Source: Acanthaster planci
Taxonomy: Eukaryota; Echinodermata; Asteroidea; Valvatida; Acanthasteridae
Assembly: GCF_001949145.1 (NCBI RefSeq)
Contig: NW_019091380.1
Span: 2,013,791 to 2,048,889 of the forward strand
Reading direction: 5' to 3'
Length of the DNA stretch: 35,099 bases
Positions within the stretch are counted from its first letter, which is position 1; each line of letters starts with the position of its first letter. The translations under genes and the position numbers were made by a program. This document shows positions 1 through 8,898 of this stretch, piece by piece. The notes below the pieces were generated by a model. That model saw nothing but the letters and a program-made list of their open reading frames with translations, had not been told where the DNA came from and ran no database searches.

Positions 1-228
1 TTTGAAATTATTTTTTTGCAATATACAGAATTCACCGATCTCAAACTTCATAAAGTTAATTGTAAAGCACCATTCTTTAGATTTTAAGCACTTTTGTTGC
101 TTCAAATGAACATAAGACATACATGGCATATGGTGGACCGTACATGCACCTTTTTGAGAGTATTTCAGGTATTTCACCCTCGTGAAGAAATTTCTAAAAC
201 CTTCACAAACTCTATTCTGTTATCACAG

Positions 229-347
229 GTGGCCCAGTTTTGTGACGTTGACGTCAAGAAAATAGAAAAGGGTGTCTACATATATGAAGAGAGCGAGGTA
301 TATGTTCTGGCTGGTTGTGCTCAATTCGTAGTTGAACAAAATGGAAA
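229..347 (+). CDS. possible internal exon of an unidentified host gene
   Basis: Only one frame is open across this block, and it is preceded by a pyrimidine-leaning tract ending in CAG at 226-228. The translation is compact and mixed polar/hydrophobic (contains VKKIEKGVYIYEESEVYVLA), which looks like real protein, but I do not recognise the family. A GT donor fits after 347 (AAA|GTAACA). An alternative donor lies about 20 bases earlier (TTC|GTAGTT). Earlier exons would be left of the window. Splicing is inferred from sequence only. Confidence 0.35.
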
Positions 348-653
348 GTAACAATTAGTATGCCAGTGTTTTGAACGAAGTTGTCACAAATATGGACATT
401 TCAAATACAAATTCAAACTACGTGTACATGTATACATGATTCAAAACGAGTTACAGGGTGAATGTTCATACTTTTCAGTGAATGGTTTTAAGAAGTGGTA
501 GTAACAACATAAGAAAATTCTGTTCTCCATTACTGCCATGCTTCAGTGTTACATCTATGGCTTAAAGTTAATTGAAACTAAATATAGTTCTGCATTTTTG
601 CAGGGGTGTCTTTCCTTCAGCAGTCAATATAATCTTTATTTTTTGCCAACCAG

Positions 654-728
654 GCCATTCCCAAGCCACGAGTTCCCATCATTCATTTTAGCAAAGCCAG
701 GCCACCTATCATCATCTGTGTCAAAATG
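654..728 (+). CDS. possible next exon of the same unidentified gene
   Basis: The block is bounded by a good acceptor (T-rich tract, then CCAACCAG at 646-653) and a near-consensus donor (ATG|GTACGT) at 729. It is exactly 75 nt. Two frames are open. One reads IPKPRVPIIHFSKARPP and would join in phase 0 if the earlier exon ends at its upstream donor. The other joins the longer version of the upstream exon. I cannot choose between them or name the protein. Confidence 0.3.
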
Positions 729-1501
729 GTACGTATGTTAGTCTCCAAGAGTGCCTGCAGGAGAAGGTTTCATTGTCATCTGGAAATTGTATTTCTTCTT
801 CTCACAGTTGTTACTGGGAATCATGCATAATGGTGAAAATACGGAGAGGGGAAAACCATGTTCCCATCAGTGAAAGCCATTGCTTCCCCAAGGGATCATA
901 TTGAATTCTTGAAATGAACACAAAGCTATACATGCAACCCAGTGCCCCTTGGAAAGATTTGTACACCCCCTTGCCCTCCCATATATTTCAGCCAGGTACA
1001 CTGCTGCAAGCATAAAAACTTAAATATTTTATTCCACTGGTATTGACCATCTCTGTGCATGGTCACCATTCCCAGCTAAAGCAAATCGAGGGTACCTTTA
1101 AGAGCATTTTCTTAGCAGACAAACTGAAAGCCTTGCATTGTAAGCCCAGTTATTCATTAAAGAGGATGCCGGGGGGGTTATAATATAGCCTCCCAGGCAT
1201 GCTTTTGCAATGTCTCCGTGGGGGTAGCATTGCTGTTGAGATGTAAGATCTGTCTAAAATCAGACCAAAAGAATTTATGAATTGTAATTTTGCGCGGAAA
1301 AAAATCTGTTGAGAGAAGCTAACACAAAATCATGTCTAGCTTATTTTTTGACGTTTGCCGCCGGCAACTCTGTGGCAGGTACTACATATATACATGTATG
1401 TTCTGTTTTGAATTCATCCTGTGTATATCGAGTTTGAGTTTGCTATGGCCAAGATGAGCATGTTCATTTTTCATCAGGAGGATGAGGAGATCCGTATACA
1501 T
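729..1501. other. non-coding stretch, nothing recognised
   Basis: AT-rich sequence with no long ORF, repeat or RNA gene that I can support. It could be intron or intergenic sequence following the putative exons. Confidence 0.5.
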
Positions 1502-1561
1502 GTATGTAGGTTACATTCAAATAAAAACGAGGTATGTAGGTTACATTCAAATAAAAACGAG
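1502..1561. repeat. tandem duplication of a 30-bp unit
   Basis: Two adjacent identical copies of a 30-base unit beginning GTATGTAGGTTACATTC occur at 1502-1531 and 1532-1561. There are only two copies, and perfect identity indicates a recent slippage or duplication event. Confidence 0.95.
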
Positions 1562-1697
1562 ACTTAAGCTGTTTTTAAACCTTAAAATTTGCATTCAGTA
1601 TGTCTTTATTCTGTACTGTGCTTTGACAATCAGGACCTTACAGGTGGTAGTTTTGAGAGCAACCTAGCTTCTCTACATCTCATCGAAGGAAAAGACT

Positions 1698-1760
1698 ATG
1701 TCTTCTTCAGCTGACTCCAAGATACTTAACGATGAGCTGTGCTCAAGCAAGTCAGCTGCA
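1698..1760 (+). CDS. candidate short first coding exon
   Basis: An ATG at 1698 opens 21 codons (MSSSADSKILNDELCSSKSA plus one) and runs into a strong donor (GCA|GTACGT) at 1761. The Ser-rich start resembles the first exon of an animal gene, but no following exon could be tied to it. Very tentative. Confidence 0.2.
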
Positions 1761-2020
1761 GTACGTGTTCACGTATTTGTATTTTTATTCTTTAGTTTTT
1801 AAATTAAAATTTTTAAAACGTGTGTAAGTATGTTTTAAAGATTCATAATGTGCATGTCTCGGGATTTTTATTTTTTCATTCCAAATTGCTCAAACGGAAG
1901 TTTAATTTCGTCAAAGAGGGGTCACACGCCCTAAATATTGATTTCAATTTCGACATAATACCGCTAGATTTCACTCTCAGGGCATTGTAAATCACGAAAA
2001 CAAACCACACTTATTCGTCC

Positions 2021-2405
2021 TATTTATCATCATTTTCGTCTCACTCCCGGAATGGCGTTGAACCAGAAAAGTAAAAACAATTTTGTCATCCATTTTACCG
2101 ATTTAATCATTTGATGTCATACAGTGTGTTGTTTGGTTTGATGATTTGAATTAGCAGTTATTTGGACATCGTTTTTGTTGTGATTCAAGATCGACTAAGA
2201 AAAAAGTTGGCCGAAGAAATCAGGCATAATAACTCACTATTATGTGACTTTCTCTTGTTAATTGGATTAAGGCCAGTGCTTCGTATACAAGTTTATATCA
2301 TTGACAAAATTGAATGATTACATCAGTGAAATGAATGACAAAACACGAATTTGCTTTCCCAATTCAACGCCATTCCAGGAGTGAGACAAAAATAACGATA
2401 AATAA
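2021..2405. repeat. MITE-like element with long imperfect terminal inverted repeats
   Basis: The left arm (about 2021-2112) and the reverse complement of the right arm (about 2311-2405) align over roughly 90 bases. Both carry GTCTCACTCC followed by GGAATGGCGTTGAA with scattered substitutions. The roughly 200-base core has no coding potential. The structure fits a non-autonomous DNA transposon or foldback element. Target-site duplications are not evident. Confidence 0.75.
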
Positions 2406-3538
2406 CCCTTAAAAGGCACACATCTGTAGACGCACGCCTTCGTTTTAAATGCTACTTTCCAGGTTGACATCGTTGGTGGTAATTAAGATAGTTTACATGT
2501 CTTTTTACATATCGTACCCTTGAATGCTTGTTGAGGTAAACCTTTTAACAACAGACAGAAATTGAAATTTAAAAAAAATCCCGAAATCTAAACATTGCCA
2601 AAGTACCTTTCAGTGCCAGATCTATTTTTTCCGTCCTTCGAATTGAAGTCAAGTTACCGCGATTTTCATTAAATAGCGGCTAAGAAATTAGAGCTTTGAA
2701 AATAGCATTTTGTTTTCTGTAGTTAGGTTGAATTTGCATTCATTTGGCAGAAAATACGCGACTAGTAACAAAGTAAAGATTCTTGTCCATCTATCTATTT
2801 ATCGAAGCAGATGTAATTGTTTTAAATGAACGTGTCACCTCTAATGGAAATAGCGTAGAACCAGCTGATTTTCCAAGGATCCAGGCCCTTATGGGCCACC
2901 TCTTCTTGCCAGGAAGAAAAGACCCTTAAGTCACACCAAAAGGAATTAATGTGGAGTGTTAACTCATCGAGGAGCACTAGGGTTAGTAATGAATACCGCT
3001 ACTTTCATTATATTTAATTCCGCAATACATCATTATGCTGTACTTATGTATAAGCAGGATACAAATCTTGGTATTTATTTCTTTGTGCGATGTAGCTACT
3101 CAAAGCTTCCTTTTTGCTTTTCCCCTCCGGAAAATAATAACTTAAGACGCCGATGGCCAGGTCTTAAACCGGCGGTAGGCTCCAGGAGCAATTTGCATTA
3201 TATCTGCCGGCAGACCGTAAGTTTGAGCAAACTGTTATAGCCTTTTTTTGCACATTTTTGTCATTTTGTTCACTGGATAGCAGTTACATTGTCCGTAGAT
3301 CCTTACTTGTCTTGACAAGGCGTTATATGATAATTGCACATTGCATACTTGTAACATGAATGGTGTGCGTTTTTCTGTAATGTACAGAATGTAATGTAAA
3401 TGAAGGTTTTAATCAACCTGAATTGATTATAATGCAATTATAATGGCCTCTTGTAACGATGGCGGGCGATCAAACGTCTGTTCTTTGAATATATTATGAT
3501 AAGTGTTATTTAGGATGCACATTTCCTTACAATTTATT
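2406..3538. other. non-coding stretch upstream of the Polinton-like element
   Basis: AT-rich with no supported gene. The left terminal inverted repeat of the element beginning near 3539 would be expected here, but I could not identify it or match it to sequence right of 10.2 kb. A short block at about 2448-2475 resembles one at 13866-13890 (both contain ATGCTACTTTCC), probably a dispersed repeat. Confidence 0.4.
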
Positions 3539-4043
3539 ATGAATATTGCCGATGCCGAAAAGCGTGAAATACCTGACCCACTGCCACCATCAGCCACAAC
3601 AGAACGTGCTTAGGTAAAACCTATCAATATGGATGTTGTAGAGGTACATGAACTTACAGTTCCATTCTCAGAATTACATTTTGGTTTTGTTTTATGACGT
3701 AATAAGAGAATATATTCAAGCTTATGAGGCGGGAAATCTAGATGAATTTGACGCCTCAATTAGCCAAAAAATAACTGACCTCTAATACTTAGGCTAAGAA
3801 ATCAACATTTAAGATGAAGAGAAATAAAAGCTGAAGCAGCAGATAGACACATGACACTCTAATTTATCTTATACTTTTAATTCAAGCAGGTATGCTCCTT
3901 TAGTTACGGGTTTAAATAATGTCCCGATCATGCGCCTGTTGCATAAGAGAGAAACGCCCGGAGACTGTTTGCAAGGTGTAGATCGCGGGGGTGTAGTCAT
4001 TCCACCAGGGTTTCATAACGTGGAGTGGTTTGATTTTATTTAA
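3539..4043 (+). pseudogene. Polinton-associated small membrane protein, broken
   Basis: An ATG at 3539 opens a short acidic start (MNIADAEKREIPDPLPP) that stops within 30 codons. Coding-like sequence then continues across frame changes. It includes an acidic helix-like block near 3710-3780 (REYIQAYEAGNLDEFDASIS), a hydrophobic stretch at about 3858-3895, and a C-terminal block ending PGFHNVEWFDFI at the stop at 4041-4043. Several stops and shifts separate the blocks, so it is dead. Its role is unknown. It lies upstream of and co-oriented with the gene at 4102. Confidence 0.5.
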
Positions 4044-4101
4044 AACGCCATTCCGGGTTAAGTTTTAAAGTTCACTGAGACTCCAATTTATAGTTACAAT
4101 T

Positions 4102-4737
4102 ATGGTGACAGATGAAAATCTAAGATAGCGATTGGGCAAAGAAGTCGGTAAGTTATTGAATTTGCATAGAGGTAGACTCGTTCCAAACCTTATTTACAAA
4201 CAAGCTCAAACAATGACCCAGCTTATTAGCACCTGGAACAGGATTACACGCCCAACAGCAATTTATAACTATCGTGGATCTTTGATTAACTCGGAGCCAA
4301 ATTTACAACAGAGTATTAATCAGTTCCAAGATTCGCTGCAATATGCGAAAACGCCTCTTAATTTTGTAGTCGCGTCTGGTTTGTATCTCGTACCGTCAGA
4401 TATGGACCTACGTATTGGTACATTTGAAGGATACAACAACAATTTACAAATCCCAACGAGCAGCATGAAAACGGGTTACCTTCCATCATTAAATTCTAAT
4501 TCAAAACCTGGTACAGTAGCATCTGATGATTTTGCCGATCCAGAAGAAACAGAACCTGAACTAACTTCTACCCCTTGTATTAAGCCCTCACCAAAACCTA
4601 TTTTACCCATTCAAGTAAAAGAACCAGAAGAAAAGAAACCGCTCGATATTCACAACGAAGAAAAACTATCTTTAACGGTGGGGACTACGGTCGCTGGACT
4701 TGGATTTATAGCTTATAAAGTGTTAACCAAAAAGTAA
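4102..4737 (+). pseudogene. Polinton-associated protein with C-terminal membrane anchor; stop at codon 9
   Basis: The reading frame is open for 201 codons from 4132, but an in-frame ATG lies 30 bases upstream at 4102 and is cut off by a TAG at 4126-4128. This looks like one nonsense change near the start of an otherwise intact gene of about 211 codons. The protein has a basic, polar first 70 residues, a Pro/Glu-rich middle (PEETEPELT, KPSPKPILPIQ) and a C-terminal hydrophobic helix (LTVGTTVAGLGFIAYKV) followed by Lys-Lys. A tail-anchored structural or virion protein is plausible. I do not recognise the family. It converges on the (-) gene ending at 4772. Confidence 0.6.
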
Positions 4738-4766
4738 AAGGCATTTATTAAAAAAAAATCCCCGAT

Positions 4767-4797
4767 CATTGTTAATCAATGATTGGGATAATTTTTT
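4767..4797. terminator. hairpin at the convergent gene junction
   Basis: An inverted repeat pairs about 13 bases (ATCCCCGATCATTG with CAATGATTGGGAT, near-perfect) around a short TTAAT loop, followed by a T-run. It overlaps the last codons of the (-) gene. Reading (-), an AATAAA polyadenylation-type hexamer follows at 4744-4749. The structure could shape 3' ends of both convergent transcripts. This function is inferred. Confidence 0.45.
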
Positions 4798-6057
4798 TAA
4801 CCCAATTTACAAATGAAGTCCAAACGTTGCTGGCAATCCAAACGAGTGCTTTACTCGCTACATAAAACAACCAACTCAACACGCTTCCAATAATCCCAGG
4901 CAAAGCGCCTAAAGCAGATAAGCCGAATTTTCGAAGCACATTCGCTAAATTTTGTAATTTTCTTTTGATCCAGTCTGTAATGCCCCCTTTAGATGCTGGT
5001 CCAGGTTTTGGAGCTGGGGGTTCAGGTTCAACATTAGGTGATGTAGTACCAGCAGCTCTGGCAGCAGCCACGACGCTTAACACAATCGTACTGATGGCTA
5101 AACTAATAGCAGTCAAGATGCTCGCAATTGTGAAGCCTTTTTCTCTGAAAAGCACCCGGACTTTTTGGCGTAAAGTCAAATTGCCATCCATTACTGCGTT
5201 AATCGTTTCTTTGATGCGATTGATTGGAGTTCTAATCTGGTCGGTCTTTCTATTAATAATTTCACATTTTATCCCGTCTTTCCACTTTTAAATCGTCCAA
5301 CTGTTCTTGATTTCCGCACGCTCTCCTTCTGATTGCGCTTCCTCTAATTCAATTTGGACTTGTTGAATATTTTCTTCCAACACGTCCAACTTGCCCTGTT
5401 TTGATACAAACTCTCCGTTTACCGTCTGTAACGATTGTCCAATGCGACGAGTTCTCTATAGTTTAACCCTTGAGTTTGCGCTTCTCCATCGCGAGTAAGG
5501 TCTTTTACTATGTCACTTAGCCTACTCGATGTGATATTCGAGGGAGTTCTCTCAATGGAATGCTGTCGGGATTAAATTGTGAAAGTTTATGAAACACTTC
5601 TTGTTATTCTTGTTTTGTTTTACCGGTAACAATTTCTAAAACCTAAAACGCGTCTTATAAAATCTGTATTTGTTTTACTTTTTATGGTGTTTAAACTAAT
5701 CAATCTACTATTGTCGTGTTCTCGGGTCAATAAAACCTTTTTACCTTCAAACTTTACATGTAGACGGTCTTTACTGCCGAGATTAAACGCGTTGGGGTCT
5801 CTAACTATTGGCTCGTACCCCGTTAAGTTTTGCATCGCGTCATAAAAGTCATTCATTTTATCTTCAACTAACTCGGCCCTTAAATGTTACATGTCTAGTC
5901 CTTGGACCTCTACAAACGTCGTTTCTTGTTGCATTGTATCAGTGCTATTGTCCCATTCCAGATTTTGATCATCTTCAAATGCTAAATCGTTTTGATCTTC
6001 TTCTCCCCCTTCATCCAACAGAGATATCTCTTCCGAGTCAAATCCACCTTCTGCCAT
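4772..6057 (-). pseudogene. Polinton-associated large membrane protein with coiled coil, broken at several points
   Basis: Starting at ATG 6055-6057, the first 56 codons are strongly acidic (MAEGGFDSEEISLLDEGGEE) and end at TAA 5887-5889. The same frame then continues to 5620 with a GYEPIVRDPNAFNLGSKD block. Frame changes near 5630 and 5545 and further stops follow. A Gln/Glu-rich coiled-coil-like part covers about 5300-5480. From 5191 to the stop at 4772 there are 139 open codons with a hydrophobic helix (ASILTAISLAISTIVLSVVA), a Pro-rich linker (EPEPPAPKPGPASKGG) and a hydrophobic tail. All parts are collinear on (-), so I read them as one ancestral gene of roughly 430 codons. A virion membrane role is plausible but unproven. 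Confidence 0.6.
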
Positions 6058-6322
6058 TTTCTTTTATAATAAACAGGTTTTTTACCTGTCGGACAAACTG
6101 GCTGGCAATATACTGGTACCTTTCGCCACGAGCCAACCTTGGTCATTAGCGCGCCACTAGCTATGGCAGTCATTTTAGCTGCGTCTTCCACGCTGAGTTT
6201 ATCCAAATCGGTTGGTTCAATTTTAGTAGCTTTTTACCCAGCATGGCGTAACTCATGGAAATGATACTGACTACAGCACCGTGATACGCAATTACGTTTA
6301 CTTTAATGTTTGTGTTACTCAT
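5982..6322 (-). pseudogene. small Polinton-associated membrane protein, one frameshift
   Basis: The gene begins at ATG 6320-6322 with a hydrophobic stretch (VVSIISMSYAML). Near 6230 the frame changes, and the rest (KLSVEDAAKMTAIASGALMT) continues to about 6060 in the other frame, ending in a basic, Cys/Pro-containing tail. Its 3' end overlaps the start of the next (-) gene at 6057, which is typical of tight viral gene packing. Function is unknown. Confidence 0.5.
6058..6077 (-). promoter_or_regulatory. A/T-rich pre-ATG motif
   Basis: Read on (-), TTTATTATAAAAGAAA lies immediately before ATG 6055-6057, again the TATNNTAAAAGA form. It lies inside the 3' coding part of the upstream gene. Confidence 0.4.
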
Positions 6323-6340
6323 TGTCTTATTATATAGTGA
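6323..6340 (-). promoter_or_regulatory. A/T-rich pre-ATG motif
   Basis: Read on (-), CACTATATAATAAGACA lies immediately before ATG 6320-6322. It matches the motif family seen at the other (-) gene starts of the element. Confidence 0.4.
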
Positions 6341-6348
6341 TTTTTGAA

Positions 6349-6764
6349 TTACTTCATGTCTAAAATTTCTTCCGTGTTGGCTGTTGATTTAATGGATGCA
6401 GTCTTGGAAGAAAGCTGTTGTTCGAAAGGCCGGCGATTGGTTTACCGTAGGTTTTGTTGTTTTTCGAACAAAACGAGAGCCAACGCGCCAATTAATAGTC
6501 TGCCTAAATCAAATTTCTATTATGCATGCAGTTGGTATAGATCTTACTTTCTGTGCTAGTTTCGGTTTCTGCCTCGGAATTATCGTTTATTTTTAACCTA
6601 GCTAATTGCTGTTTCGTTCGCTTGTTATGTTCTGCTAAACGTTTGCCCGGTTCTATCCGTTTAGGATTTTTACTCTTGGTTACTGCCTGAAGTTGAGTCT
6701 TGACTGGGCTCTTGACTGGACTCGATGGTGGGGCTGGTAGTTGTTGTTTCTCTTCTGTCGACAT
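6349..6764 (-). pseudogene. small Polinton-associated basic protein, frameshifted
   Basis: From ATG 6762-6764 the product is Pro/Ser-rich and then basic (KNPKRIEPGKRLAEHNKR), with acidic residues after that. Beyond about 6540 coding continues in another frame as a hydrophobic helix (LGRLLIGALALVLF) and, after a stop, a charged tail ending at 6349-6351. The arrangement is a basic N-terminus followed by a single membrane segment. The start lies inside the 3' part of the neighbouring (-) gene. Function is unknown. Confidence 0.5.
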
Positions 6765-7233
6765 CTTCTTTTACAATAGACGCATTTTTATTGATGGCTA
6801 AATGTTTTGTTGTAATTAATGTTGCTACCAAAGGCGACAGGTAAGCGCCGTACTTGTAGCAAATTACACTGAGATTATGTTCCATACTTTGACTAACGCT
6901 TTGGTTAAATCATCTTCTAGTTTTAAATCAACGATGTAACCCAAAATACCGATAGGCGTAGCTATGCCTAAAAGTCGCACATACAGACTTAGAATCGAAT
7001 TGCCCAATGTTTTAGCAATTTCCTGTCCGAATCAAAGTTCGTAAAGGTTAAATAATTTCTCTTGTTCAGCTTGTAAGCGCCTCTATGTCTTTGACGGTGT
7101 ACTCTTATCCCAGGTACTTTTTGGACTCGCCCGAGGCCACTACAGAGCAAAACCTATCCTTGACGTTGGGTTTGGGTTCAGAAACTTAAGTAGATTCTGG
7201 TTTTGCGCTCAATATTGATTTGATGTCTTCCAT
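6670..7233 (-). pseudogene. Polinton-associated protein with two hydrophobic helices, multiply broken
   Basis: The start is ATG 7231-7233, preceded by the TATAATAAA motif. The first frame (MEDIKSILSAKPEST) is cut by stops near 7188, 7107 and 7070. After a frame change, a hydrophobic block (SLYVRLLGIATPIGILGYIV) follows. After another single-base shift near 6895 the frame reads YKYGAYLSPLVATLITTKHL, then a Ser/Thr-rich tail to 6670. The pieces are collinear and point to one gene of about 185 codons. A structural role is conceivable. I do not recognise the family with confidence. Confidence 0.5.
6765..6780 (-). promoter_or_regulatory. A/T-rich pre-ATG motif
   Basis: Read on (-), TCTATTGTAAAAGAAG lies immediately before ATG 6762-6764. 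It has the same spacing and composition as the other (-) starts and sits within the neighbouring gene. Confidence 0.4.
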
Positions 7234-7426
7234 TTTATTATACGGTTTTTAATTTTGTTAAACGCTAATTTGACGCTTCGGTACTCGTACGTGTAAAAGG
7301 TCAGGTTTATTGCAGTAACAATCTCTACAACTACTTGAACGTATTGCAGCTTTGATGTTTATTTGTTGATTTTATTTATAGCTAAATTTTGTTGAGCAAC
7401 TATCTTAATAACAAGCTGTAATTAGT
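7234..7426 (-). other. spacer with possible capsid-gene C-terminal remnant
   Basis: Reading (-), a short frame at about 7235-7335 (VVEIVTAINLTFYTYEYRSV) has a beta-strand-like alternation and sits where the 3' end of the upstream capsid-like gene should be. This suggests an internal deletion of that gene. Weak evidence. Confidence 0.25.
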
Positions 7427-7951
7427 TTACAACAACGACCAGCTAACTGGTGGTTCTGTCATAAGAACCAACTTACTAAACTTTACGTCATTTAGATGAT
7501 GTTTTAATCGATCCTGCTCTAGGTCTGGTACCACATTCTTTTCTTCAAGCGCTTGGTCAAAGCTAACGTCAAAGCTCGTGTCCGCTGCGCCAAATCTCAA
7601 TTTAGCCACATTTTCCCTTTCTATTCCAAAGTAAGCCATGGTTTTAGTTTGCGTCGAGGGCAACCAATTGTATTTAAAATTGTGAAAGACGTATGCGTCT
7701 CAATAACTCACAATTTTGTTGCCTTGTAAACTAACGTCGAGTTCTGTAATTAGATTACCCGCGACGTTGTTGTATACGGTTCTATCCTCGTCTGAACCGC
7801 TGTCTTGTTCCAATTTGAAAGCTAACTTGGCGGTACCTGGCACAACGACGTCGTTCCCCCCCCCAACTTCGCGTCTTTCGCCTTTAATAGCTCGAGGCAC
7901 TTTGAGCCGGCGGTTTTGATTTAATTTCTTTGTGTATTGTTGGCTTGCCAT
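7427..7951 (-). pseudogene. capsid-like virion protein, N-terminal remnant
   Basis: ATG 7949-7951 opens a frame that runs to 7427 with one in-frame TGA at 7700-7702. The first 84 codons include a basic N-terminus (KKLNQNRRLKVPRAIKG) and GNDVVVPGTAKLAF. After the stop, the same frame continues with VAKLRFGAADTSFDV. The pattern resembles the N-terminal part of the jelly-roll major capsid protein of cnidarian Polinton-type elements. That assignment rests on recall of the family and not on a search. Capsid proteins are several hundred residues, so most of the C-terminal part is missing. The start is preceded by TCTATACTAAAAAGACAAG. Confidence 0.5.
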
Positions 7952-7973
7952 TGTCTTGTCTTTTTAGTATAGA
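7952..7973 (-). promoter_or_regulatory. A/T-rich pre-ATG motif, capsid-like gene
   Basis: Read on (-), TCTATACTAAAAAGACAAG ends a few bases before the ATG. Related motifs sit directly before four other (-) starts (6323-6340, 6765-6780, 6058-6077, 7234-7247). The shared form is roughly TATNNTAAAAGA followed closely by ATG, reminiscent of late promoters of large DNA viruses and virophages. Promoter function is inferred. Confidence 0.45.
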
Positions 7974-8010
7974 ATGTTTTATAATTTAATGGTTTTATAA
8001 CTTATAAAGT

Positions 8011-8250
8011 TTATTTCAAAATCCCAAATATGAAAGATAAAACAATCAACGACACACCTGTCGCCAAAAACATGCATTCGCGTTTAGTCAACTGAATTTT
8101 CTTACAAAAAGTTTCGGCTTGCATTTCTGCCAGCTTGTCACCAATGTGGTCTGTATCGGCTCGCATATCACCAAGCATGACCTCAATATTTACATAGTAG
8201 GTTTGCAATTCTGCCAACTAGTCTTTGATTTGTAAAAGTTCTTGCCCCAT
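8011..8250 (-). pseudogene. small coiled-coil protein with C-terminal membrane helix; stop at codon 11
   Basis: An in-frame ATG at 8248-8250 is followed by ten codons and then TAG at 8218-8220. The frame then stays open from 8217 to 8011. The product is helical and amphipathic in its first half (IEVMLGDMRADTDHIGDKLAEM) and ends in a strong hydrophobic helix (MFLATGVSLIVLSFIFGILK). A tail-anchored virion or fusion-associated protein is possible, but no family is recognised. It starts 6 bases from the divergent (+) gene at 8257. Confidence 0.55.
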
Positions 8251-8256
8251 TAACGT

Positions 8257-8528
8257 ATGAAACAAGAACGCGTGAGTCAGCTGGAATTCGTCTATGTAGA
8301 CGAAGCGTTACGCGTTTATTCAGAACTAACGGGAAAATGTATTGCCGTTGCCGCCAGAGCCCAAGTTGTCCGATTTTTACGATCTGCAGAAGATCAGAAA
8401 GTTAGAGAATAGGAGATCCCAATACGACGCTTTTAGCGTCGATCTGCGCACCTCCGCGTTTGAAAACGAGGCTGTATGTGTCAGCTTCAATTCTTGATAC
8501 GATCAGACGATTGAAAGTAAGGAGTTAA
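8257..8528 (+). pseudogene. small Polinton-associated soluble protein, one frameshift
   Basis: ATG 8257 opens 51 codons (MKQERVSQLEFVYVDEALRV) ending at TAG 8410-8412. Coding-like sequence continues in the +1 frame from 8412 (PNTTLLASICAPPRLKTRL) to a stop at 8526-8528. The two parts suggest one gene of about 90 codons broken by a single indel near 8410. The product is mixed, with no membrane segment. Function is unknown. It is the first (+) gene of the block leading to the integrase and is divergent from the gene at 8250. Confidence 0.5.
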
Positions 8529-8586
8529 GTCACGTGAAATCACAAGAAAAAACAATGGCAATTTACCGCGAACTAACGTACCTGCG

Positions 8587-8898
8587 ATGGCCGTGTATCT
8601 TGTGCAGTGGGCGTGGTTTAAACTGAAGTGGTATCACACTTACGAACCGGGGACTGCATGTAATTTGTCGACTCAGCGGGCGGGTGTGACGAAGTTTAAC
8701 ACAGAAAGCCTCGGTTTCGATGCAGATATGCGTAGACGGCGCTAATGTGAAATCCATCTATTGGTTTGGATTGTCGGAGGAACGGCGTTGGTCGGGTTTA
8801 TTGGTCTACCGGTATGGTTAACTTTATTTAAACGGAGAAAGAATTTTCAAAACTGTTTTATAGTCCACAATGCTATCGGAAAGGAAAAAGCGCCGTAG
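8587..8898 (+). pseudogene. small membrane protein upstream of integrase; one in-frame stop
   Basis: ATG 8587 opens 52 codons starting with an aromatic, hydrophobic segment (MAVYLVQWAWFKLKWY). The frame is stopped by TAA at 8743-8745 but continues unchanged to 8898 with a hydrophobic helix (WIVGGTALVGFIGLPVWLTL) and then Lys/Arg residues. A single nonsense change explains the break. It probably encoded a protein of about 100 residues with a C-terminal membrane anchor. Unknown family. Confidence 0.5.

Noticed and set aside
4044-4057. 14-base match AACGCCATTCCGGG to the arm of the element at 2021-2405
   Set aside because: A single match of this length is expected by chance in a 35-kb window, and no further homology surrounds it.
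5808-6149. 113-codon (+) open frame
   Set aside because: Antisense shadow of the acidic N-terminal block and upstream gene on (-), which have collinear coding structure and proper starts.
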